Part shown: positions 25,082-31,638 of the stretch, piece after piece
Position numbering within the stretch: position 1 is the first letter of the stretch
Layout: every line of letters starts with the position of its first letter
NCBI RefSeq assembly: GCF_018398395.1
Contig: NZ_JAHCBF010000002.1
Coordinates: 186,001 to 250,000, forward strand
Origin: Croceicoccus gelatinilyticus
GTDB lineage: Bacteria > Pseudomonadota > Alphaproteobacteria > Sphingomonadales > Sphingomonadaceae
Direction: 5' to 3'
Length of the DNA stretch: 64,000 nt
Program-made: the position numbers and the translations under genes
The notes under the pieces: model-generated
Database searches by the model: none
What the model saw: only the letters and a program-made list of their open reading frames with translations
What the model was told of the DNA's origin: nothing

Positions 25082-25998
25082 TGCGGGAGAACGCACCCGA
25101 TCCCGGCCTTTACGACTTCCGCCGCTGGCCCGATCGCGCGCCGATCCGCTGGCCGGGTGACAAGAAGGTCGCGGTGTGGGTTTCGCCAAACCTCGAATTC
25201 TATGAAATCGACCCGCCGGCCAATCCCCACCGCAAGAGTTGGGCGAAGCCGCACCCCGATGTCGTCGGCTATGGCCATCGCGACTATGCCAACCGCGTCG
25301 GCCACTGGCGCATGGCGGATGTCATGACCAAGCACGGCTTCCCCGGTTCGGTCAGCCTGTCGGTCGCACTGTGCCAGCACGTGCCCGAAGTCGTCGCCGA
25401 CGCGAATGAGCGCGGGTGGGAGTTCTTCAGCCACGGCATCTACAACACCCGCTATTCCTACGGGATGGATGAGGCTCAGGAACGCGCCATCATCGAGGAT
25501 TCGATCAAGACCGTCCGCGACGCGACCGGCCAGACGATCAAGGGCTGGCTTGCCCCTGCCCTTACGCACACGCCGCGCACGATGGACCTGATCGCCGAAT
25601 ATGGCCTCAGCTATACCTGCGACCTTTATCACGACGATCAGCCGGGCGAGGTCCACGTGAAGTCGGGCCGTCTTCTTTCCATGCCTTACAGCCTGGAAGT
25701 GAACGACCACTACGGCTTCTTCGTCTACAACATGAGCCCGCGCGAATATGCCGATGCGCTCATCCGCCAGTTCGAGCGCTTGGCGGCAGAGGGCGAGGAC
25801 GGCGGCACGGTGATGTGCATTCCGCTGCACAGCTACCTGATCGGCCAGCCTCACCGCATCGGGGCGTTCGAGGAAGTCCTGCGCCACATCGCAGCGGACG
25901 ACCGCGCATGGATCACGCGTTCGGGCGACATCGCCGACCATTACCTTGCGAACGTGGCCGCCCCTGCCAAAGCCACTGCGGAAGAGGGAGCCGTCTGA
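25081..25998 (+). CDS. Polysaccharide-deacetylase-fold hydrolase (PuuE/cyclic-imidase-like) 1
   Basis: 305 aa, NodB-type TIM barrel without a signal peptide. N-terminus: FRRWPDRAPIRWPGDKKVAVWV; the metal region includes EFFSHGIYNTRYSYG near residue 117; the end carries IPLHSYLIGQPHRI. Cytoplasmic members act on small cyclic amides (allantoinase PuuE, cyclic imide hydrolases) rather than polysaccharides. The neighbouring amidase supports a two-step pathway: ring opening of a cyclic amide, then hydrolysis of the half-amide. A homologue follows directly; the pair may be two specificities or one hetero-oligomer. Confidence 0.8.
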   Translation: MRENAPDPGLYDFRRWPDRAPIRWPGDKKVAVWVSPNLEFYEIDPPANPHRKSWAKPHPDVVGYGHRDYANRVGHWRMADVMTKHGFPGSVSLSVALCQHVPEVVADANERGWEFFSHGIYNTRYSYGMDEAQERAIIEDSIKTVRDATGQTIKGWLAPALTHTPRTMDLIAEYGLSYTCDLYHDDQPGEVHVKSGRLLSMPYSLEVNDHYGFFVYNMSPREYADALIRQFERLAAEGEDGGTVMCIPLHSYLIGQPHRIGAFEEVLRHIAADDRAWITRSGDIADHYLANVAAPAKATAEEGAV

Positions 25999-26927
25999 TG
26001 ACCCTCGACGCATCCTATCTCGAATACCCGAAGCGCCGTCATGGCATGGATCATGACCGTTACGAGTGGAGCGCGCTGCCCCAGCGCCCCGCGATCAACT
26101 GGCCCGAAGGCAAGGCCGTGGCGATCCCGATCGTTGTCAGCCTTGAATGGTTTCCGATCCTGCCGGAAGACAAGCCGTTCCGCGCGCCCGGCCACATGGT
26201 CACGCCCTATCCCGACTATCGCCACTATACCTCGCGCGAATATGGTACGCGGGTAGGCCTCTTCCGCCTGCTCGATACGTTTGCGAAGCATGGTGTGAAG
26301 GCATCGATCGCGATGAATTCGGCGATTGCCACGCGCTATCCGGAAATCGTCGAAAGCGTCACGAACGCAGGGCACGAAATCGTGGCCCACGCTACCGACA
26401 TGAACGCGACCATCGCTGGCGGTGTTTCGCCCGAACGTCAGGCCGAGATCGTCACGACCTCGCTGGACGAGATCGAGGCGGCATCCGGCACGCGGCCCAA
26501 GGGCTGGCTGTCGATCGCGCGTTCGCAGGCGTTTGAGACGCCGGACGTTCTGGCCGAGGCGGGCATCGCATACATGCTCGACTGGGTGAACGACGAACTG
26601 CCCTATCGCTTTGCCACCAAGTCGGGTTCGATCATCAACCTGCCGCTGAACCACGAACTGTCGGACCGACAGATCATCACCGTCACGCAGCAGTCGATCG
26701 ATTCTTACGCGACGCAGATCGAGGACGCCTGCGACTGGCTCGAAGGCGAAGCAGAGACCCACGGCGGGCGCATGCTGCCGCTGCACCTCACGCCCTACAT
26801 CACCGGCCTGCCTTACCGCATCGACGCGCTCGACGCGCTGATTGGGCGGCTGGCTGCGCGCGATACCACCCTGTTCGCCACGACCGGCAGCCTTGTTGCC
26901 AGCGCCGACGAACAACTGCCCCGATAA
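25998..26927 (+). CDS. Polysaccharide-deacetylase-fold hydrolase (PuuE/cyclic-imidase-like) 2
   Basis: 309 aa from the ATG at 25998, which shares a base with the preceding stop (TGATG). It has the same architecture as the upstream protein (RPAINWPEGKAVAIPIVVSLEW; EIVAHATDMNATIAGG; LPLHLTPYITGLPYRI), with clear divergence between the two. The first NodB Asp motif is changed to SLEW, as in allantoinase-like members. No export signal. An ammonia-releasing amidase and this pair together suggest catabolism of an N-containing ring. Confidence 0.8.
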   Translation: MTLDASYLEYPKRRHGMDHDRYEWSALPQRPAINWPEGKAVAIPIVVSLEWFPILPEDKPFRAPGHMVTPYPDYRHYTSREYGTRVGLFRLLDTFAKHGVKASIAMNSAIATRYPEIVESVTNAGHEIVAHATDMNATIAGGVSPERQAEIVTTSLDEIEAASGTRPKGWLSIARSQAFETPDVLAEAGIAYMLDWVNDELPYRFATKSGSIINLPLNHELSDRQIITVTQQSIDSYATQIEDACDWLEGEAETHGGRMLPLHLTPYITGLPYRIDALDALIGRLAARDTTLFATTGSLVASADEQLPR

Positions 26928-26945
26928 CCGAGCACGAGTAGACCC

Positions 26946-27266
26946 ATGACACGCACTCCCCTGCCGCGAACGCCCAACCGCCTCGATGCCATCGAAGGCA
27001 GCCGCGATCTCGATGAACAGATGCTCGGCATGATCGTGTCGCTGGCCAGCGAAGTCACGGTCCTGCGCGCGCGCCTCGATGCCTGCGAACGCCTGCTGGT
27101 GTCGACCGGGGCCTTGGAAAAGGGCGCGATCGACGCGTTCGAACCCGACGCCGAAGGCCAGGCCGAGCGCGAGGCACAGCGCCAGCAGTCCATGCAGAAG
27201 ATCTTCCGTCCGCTGCGCGAAGCCGCGCTCAAGGACCTCGAAGCAACCGAAGGAGCCACGCAATGA
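26946..27266 (+). CDS. Small coiled-coil protein of unknown function
   Basis: 106 aa. Residues about 20-50 (EQMLGMIVSLASEVTVLRARLDACE) read as an amphipathic helix or coiled coil; the C-terminal half is rich in Glu, Gln and Arg. No signal peptide, membrane segment or known motif. The stop overlaps the methyltransferase ATG (ATGA), so the two are made together; it may be an accessory or oligomerisation subunit of that enzyme. I do not recognise the family. Confidence 0.75.
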   Translation: MTRTPLPRTPNRLDAIEGSRDLDEQMLGMIVSLASEVTVLRARLDACERLLVSTGALEKGAIDAFEPDAEGQAEREAQRQQSMQKIFRPLREAALKDLEATEGATQ

Positions 27267-28426
27267 GTTCCCTGCCCGATATCACCGAAGGCCGCGCCAA
27301 GATGGATCACCCGCTGATCGCGGTGCCGACGCATGACGAGATGATTGAACAGCTCTTCGTCCGCGATCTCAAGGTCTATGTCATGGGCCAGCTGGAACCG
27401 GTGCAGGCCAAGATCGCCTCGGCAGAGGAAAAGACGATCGACGGCAATGCCGACAACAGCCGCGTGGCGCGCCTGCGCGAAAAGATGTCGGAGCATGAAT
27501 CGTTCCGGACCTGGCTTGCCATGAAGCGCGAAAGCCAGCGCCAGCTGTGGTCCACCATCGGCGACAGCGTGGAACGTCAGGCTGCCGACCTTGAGGCACT
27601 GGCCGACATTCCCGAGCCCAAGGGTTCGGTTCGCACCAATCCCGATTTCGTCGCGCCGGACTATATCCTGTCGGGTGACATCCACCTGATGCCGGGCGGC
27701 AATGCGCACGACGACAATTCGCTCATGCAGGGTGCGGTCATGGATCGCGGCGGCGCGGTCTACATGCTGGGCCGCAATGGCGGCATGTTGAATGACCTTC
27801 GCGGCCAGACCGCGATCGCCCACGCGCTGACCCGCTTCCCCGACTTCAAGCCCGAAAAGATCCTCGACCTCGGTTGCGGTATCGGCACCAGCACGGTTCC
27901 CGCCGCGATGGCCTTTCCCGAAGCCGAAGTCCACGGCGTGGACGTTGGCGCATCGATGCTGCGCTATGCCCATGCCCGCGCAGAACATCTGGGCGCGGCG
28001 GTCCACTTCTCGCAGCAGAGCGCGGAAAAGACCGACTTCCCCGATGCGAGCTTCGATCTCGTCTATAGCTGCGCGCTGTTCCATGAAACGTCGCAGGCAG
28101 CGGTGATGAACATTCTCGCTGAATCCAAGCGGCTCCTGCGCCCGGGCGGCCTTGCCGTCCACCTCGAAGTGCCGCTGCTGCACGACAACACCGATGCGTG
28201 GGTCGAGCTGTCGGGCGAACTGGAAGCGCAGTACAATAACGAGCCGAACTGGCGCGGTGCGCTGACGGCGGACTATGCCGCACTTTACGAAGCGGCCGGC
28301 TTCTCCGACGTCGAAATCGGTTATCAGCCGACCAGCCAGGACGCGCGCCAGGGTCCGTATCGCTTCGGCCCCGAAAGCGAAGGCGTCTTCCGTTCGTGGT
28401 TCGTCGCATCGGGCATCGCGCGTTGA
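27263..28426 (+). CDS. SAM-dependent methyltransferase
   Basis: 387 aa. A helical N-terminal region of about 190 residues is followed by a class I Rossmann domain: motif I ILDLGCGIGTST (residues 200-211), GVDVGASMLRYAHAR, CALFHETS, LLRPGGLAVH. It is a full-length paralogue of the truncated gene at base 1, with a canonical motif I. It lies in the amidase/imidase operon and is overlapped by genes on both sides. Substrate unknown; the long N-terminal helical cap is where specificity would be expected. Confidence 0.87.
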   Translation: MSSLPDITEGRAKMDHPLIAVPTHDEMIEQLFVRDLKVYVMGQLEPVQAKIASAEEKTIDGNADNSRVARLREKMSEHESFRTWLAMKRESQRQLWSTIGDSVERQAADLEALADIPEPKGSVRTNPDFVAPDYILSGDIHLMPGGNAHDDNSLMQGAVMDRGGAVYMLGRNGGMLNDLRGQTAIAHALTRFPDFKPEKILDLGCGIGTSTVPAAMAFPEAEVHGVDVGASMLRYAHARAEHLGAAVHFSQQSAEKTDFPDASFDLVYSCALFHETSQAAVMNILAESKRLLRPGGLAVHLEVPLLHDNTDAWVELSGELEAQYNNEPNWRGALTADYAALYEAAGFSDVEIGYQPTSQDARQGPYRFGPESEGVFRSWFVASGIAR

Positions 28427-29424
28427 TGCGCGGCAAGCTCCCCGCAGCGCTCGCGCTGCTCGCCGCCAGCACCGCTCCCGCAGCTTGCGCAACCGTATCC
28501 GAGCCCATCGATACGGCGGCAAGCTGCAGCGCGGCCGATCGTACGCACGTGCCGGAACGCATCTCGCTGGCCGATTTGCGCCAGCGTTTCGAAAAGCCGG
28601 GTGACCAGTACGTCGATGTCGGCGGTGTCGAACTGCGCTACCGCGACGAAGGCGAAGGGCCGGTACTCCTGCTCCTCCACGGATCGCGTAGCACGCTGAA
28701 TGCATGGGACGGCGTGGCCGCTCATCTTGCCGGACAGTACCGCATCGTGCGCTTCGACATGCCGCCGACCGGCCTGTCGGGCCCGCTGACCGACGAGGCG
28801 ATCGCAGCTGTCGGCAGCCCCGAAGGTCTGGTTGCCGGCTTCCTCGACGCTCTGGGCATCGAGAAAGCCAGCGTCATGGGTGTCTCCAGCGGCGGCACGA
28901 TGGGATACTACTTCGCTGCCAGCTATCCCGACCGGGTCGAAAACCTGATTCTCACCAACACGCCGTCCAACGCAGTTCCGGGCCTGAAGCCCGAAACGCC
29001 GCCGGCGCTTGATGCAGCCTATGTGCGTGCTGGCGAAGTCGGTGTCGAAGGGCTGGACTTCTGGTGCGAATATCTCGGCTCGCTGTGGGGTGACCAGTCG
29101 CGCCTCTCGTACGATTTCGTCCGCTATTACTACGAGACGAACTTGCGTGAGGACGAAGCGAACCCGCGCGGTCTTCATGCGCTGACTGCCAACATCGATA
29201 CGACGATGGCGCGGCTCGATGCTGTGAAGGCGCCGGTGCTGATCATGTGGGGCATGCGCGATTACGTGCTGCTGCCCAATCAGGGACGCGACCTCGAAAG
29301 CTATCTGAAGAACGCCTCCTCCCGCTCTTTCGTGGAACTGGAAAGCGTAGGGCACTACCCGCCGATGGAATCGCCCGAAGCCGTCGCAGATCTCGCCGAC
29401 GCGTTCATCCACCGCAACCGATAA
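28426..29424 (+). CDS. Exported alpha/beta-hydrolase with Ser nucleophile
   Basis: 332 aa from the ATG at 28426 (TGATG with the methyltransferase stop). The N-terminal signal peptide (LPAALALLAASTAPAACA) could be processed by signal peptidase I or, less typically, as a lipoprotein at the Cys. A classical catalytic set is visible: GVSSGG elbow, Asp in MWGMRDYVLL, His in ESVGHYPPMESP. It acts outside the inner membrane, unlike the four His-elbow paralogues. Probably an esterase, amidase or epoxide-hydrolase-like enzyme that processes the substrate in the periplasm. Confidence 0.82.
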   Translation: MRGKLPAALALLAASTAPAACATVSEPIDTAASCSAADRTHVPERISLADLRQRFEKPGDQYVDVGGVELRYRDEGEGPVLLLLHGSRSTLNAWDGVAAHLAGQYRIVRFDMPPTGLSGPLTDEAIAAVGSPEGLVAGFLDALGIEKASVMGVSSGGTMGYYFAASYPDRVENLILTNTPSNAVPGLKPETPPALDAAYVRAGEVGVEGLDFWCEYLGSLWGDQSRLSYDFVRYYYETNLREDEANPRGLHALTANIDTTMARLDAVKAPVLIMWGMRDYVLLPNQGRDLESYLKNASSRSFVELESVGHYPPMESPEAVADLADAFIHRNR

Positions 29425-29474
29425 GCCCCCATTTGCCCGCGCAAGCCGCAGGCCGCCATCAGGGAGACCACCAA

Positions 29475-30500
29475 GTGGCTCGCAAGATCATTCGTATCGT
29501 GGGCATTCTCGCCCTTCTTTCCGGCCTTGTCTTCCTGGGGTGGTTCGTCGCGGCAAAGGCCGGCTGGCTCGCCCCCGACCGCGCCGAAGTCGTCGAACGC
29601 TATGCCGACGCGCCTTCGCAATTCATGGAAATCGACGGCGTGCCGATGCACGTGCGTGTCGAGGGCAAAGAAGATGGCTATCCGCTGCTGATGCTGCACG
29701 GCTCCATCGTGAACCTGCACGAATGGGACCCCACGGTCGAACGCATGAAGGACGATTACAGGATCGTTCGCGTCGATTGGCCGCCCTATGGGCTCAGCGG
29801 TCCGAACCCGCGCGGCTACACGACCGCAGAGGCTGCGCGGCTAGTCGGACTCGTTCTCGACGAACTGGGCATCGAAAAGACGGTCGTCATCTCGACCTCC
29901 AACGGTGCAAACGTGGCGCTGGCACTGAATGAACAGTCGCCTGAAAAGGTCGCTGGCATGGCGTTTTCGATCATCCCGCTCGAACGGCCCAGCCAGACCC
30001 GCGAAGTGGACTGGAAGCTACGCGTTGCGGCAAAATTCCATGAAGCGGTCCTGCCCAACTATCACCCGCGCATCTTTTACGAATGGATGTTCAACGACAC
30101 CGGCCACGAAGGCTGGGTCGCCCCCGACGCCCTGCCGCAGATGGTCTATGACATGAACAATCTGCCGGGCGCGACGCCGAACCAGAAGTCGTACATCGCC
30201 GACAACGTCCGCTTGTTCCAGACGACCGACGTTGGCGCGATTGCCGAAAAGGTCACGGTACCCGTGCTGCTGCAGTGGTGCTGGGAAGATACCGTGATCT
30301 CCCAAGGCCCGCAGCCGACGATCGACCGCTTTACCAATACCGAAGTGACCGTGGTCGAATACGATCATGTCGGTCACTGGCCGATGTGGGAAATCCCCGA
30401 CCTGTTCGTGGAGGATATTCGCACGTTCCTCGACGCCAATGGTTTCGACACGCCGGTCGAAGCGTCTTCCGAACCCGCCTCGGCCGTCTCCGAGATCTGA
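29475..30500 (+). CDS. Membrane-anchored alpha/beta-hydrolase
   Basis: 341 aa from the GTG at 29475, with AGGGAG 9 nt upstream. One N-terminal membrane segment (IVGILALLSGLVFLGWFVAA) is followed by a periplasmic hydrolase domain. The elbow reads ISTSNGANVAL, so the nucleophile Ser is kept but the preceding Gly is Ser; the acid is in CWEDTVIS and the His in DHVGHWPMWEIP. It resembles the preceding protein in overall plan, so the two are likely old duplicates with different specificity. Confidence 0.82.
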   Translation: MARKIIRIVGILALLSGLVFLGWFVAAKAGWLAPDRAEVVERYADAPSQFMEIDGVPMHVRVEGKEDGYPLLMLHGSIVNLHEWDPTVERMKDDYRIVRVDWPPYGLSGPNPRGYTTAEAARLVGLVLDELGIEKTVVISTSNGANVALALNEQSPEKVAGMAFSIIPLERPSQTREVDWKLRVAAKFHEAVLPNYHPRIFYEWMFNDTGHEGWVAPDALPQMVYDMNNLPGATPNQKSYIADNVRLFQTTDVGAIAEKVTVPVLLQWCWEDTVISQGPQPTIDRFTNTEVTVVEYDHVGHWPMWEIPDLFVEDIRTFLDANGFDTPVEASSEPASAVSEI

Positions 30501-30503
30501 ACG

Positions 30504-31370
30504 ATGGTCGCGTTGCAACGACGCTCCCTTCTCGGGTTCATGGCCGCCCTCCCCTTCGCGGGACGGGCGGCCGCTTACGCTGGCGATGCCGCTTCCGGCG
30601 AGTGGACGACGCTGACCGGCAGCACCGGACGTGACATTCGCGTGGCAAGCTGGACTCCTGCCGAAACGCGCGGGACGATCCTGTTCTCGCACGGCTTTGC
30701 CTCGGCCCCGCGCCACTACATGCGCATGATCGATCGCTGGGTCGCCGATGGCTGGGCCGTCCATGCGCCTTTGCACGTCGATTCGACCGAGCATCCCGAC
30801 ACGGCGCAATTCCAGGGCATGGCCGGATGGGCTGCGCGCATCGAGGACATGCGCGCCCTGTCCGACTGGCACGGCAGCGACCACGTTGCCATGGGGCACA
30901 GCTTCGGCGGTCTGACCGCGCTTGCCATGGGCGGGGCGACGACATTCCTGCCAGATGGCGTGGAAAGGCAGTTATTCGATCCGCGCACTCGCGCGGTCGT
31001 CGCTTTCTCGCCCCCGGGCCCCCTGCCGCCACTGATCGACAAGGCTGGATACGCAACCATCCGCGTACCCGCGCTCATCCAGACCGGCGACCGGGACGTT
31101 CTGCCCGGATCTGACGATCCACAAAGCTGGCGCGCGCACCTGTCGGCGTTCTGGGCTGGTCAGCCCTCGGGCGATCGCTTCGGCCTCGTTCTCGACGGCG
31201 TCGATCACTATTTCGGCGGCCTGATCTGCGATCCGGACAAGGTCGGTCCGAATCAAACTGCGCAGCTGGAAAGTGCGATCAACGCATCGCTCGCGTTTGC
31301 GGAACAGCTTCTCACTGCAAAGCCCGCGCAATTTTCGGCAAGCTCCACTGGGCGTTTCTATCGCCGCTAA
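30504..31370 (+). CDS. Exported alpha/beta-hydrolase (dienelactone-hydrolase/chlorophyllase-like)
   Basis: 288 aa. The N-terminus (QRRSLLGFMAALPFAGRAAA) is a signal peptide with a twin-arginine look. FSHGFASAPRHYMRMID oxyanion loop, GHSFGGLTAL elbow, QTGDRDVLPGSDD acid loop and GVDHYFGG His region give a complete Ser-Asp-His set. It follows the previous gene by 3 bp and is the third exported hydrolase in a row; the gap to the TonB receptor comes next. A short GC hairpin covers its stop codon but is not a convincing terminator. Confidence 0.8.
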   Translation: MVALQRRSLLGFMAALPFAGRAAAYAGDAASGEWTTLTGSTGRDIRVASWTPAETRGTILFSHGFASAPRHYMRMIDRWVADGWAVHAPLHVDSTEHPDTAQFQGMAGWAARIEDMRALSDWHGSDHVAMGHSFGGLTALAMGGATTFLPDGVERQLFDPRTRAVVAFSPPGPLPPLIDKAGYATIRVPALIQTGDRDVLPGSDDPQSWRAHLSAFWAGQPSGDRFGLVLDGVDHYFGGLICDPDKVGPNQTAQLESAINASLAFAEQLLTAKPAQFSASSTGRFYRR

Positions 31371-31387
31371 GCGGACAGACTGCGTTT

Positions 31388-31481
31388 TTGGATATCGCTA
31401 ACCGCCGACCAAACCGCTGAATTCCGGTCTTTTTGGCATTGGTTCCCACCTAAATATCCGCAGTGCGGCCAAGATATCCAA
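31388..31481. repeat. 9-bp inverted repeat around GATATC cores
   Basis: TTGGATATC (31388-31396) and GATATCCAA (31473-31481) are exact reverse complements 76 bp apart; a third ATATCC lies near 31454. They sit upstream of the TonB receptor and site C and may be half-operators or a looping pair. Confidence 0.45.
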
Positions 31482-31500
31482 GGCCATCTCCCTGAAGTCC

Positions 31501-31523
31501 ATTTGTCATATGATGATACCAAT
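31501..31523 (-). promoter_or_regulatory. AT-rich motif site C upstream of TonB receptor
   Basis: Read on the minus strand it is ATTGGTATCATC followed by ATATGACAAAT, matching site B in 18 of 23 positions. It lies about 115 bp before the receptor start and links this receptor to the CoA-transferase/lyase and leuC operons. Confidence 0.55.
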
Positions 31524-31638
31524 AGAAGCGGTCCTCCAGAGATCGCCACTTTCGCAGGGCTTTTGGGTCAGAAAGAAAAATTTCGGCCCCGAAGCGATGG
31601 AATCGACTTATCCAGCAAACTCTCACAGGGATCTCGGG

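Noticed and set aside
26813-28705. A 630-codon minus-strand frame across several plus-strand genes
   Set aside because: It crosses four well-supported, tightly coupled plus-strand genes and shows no protein family features.
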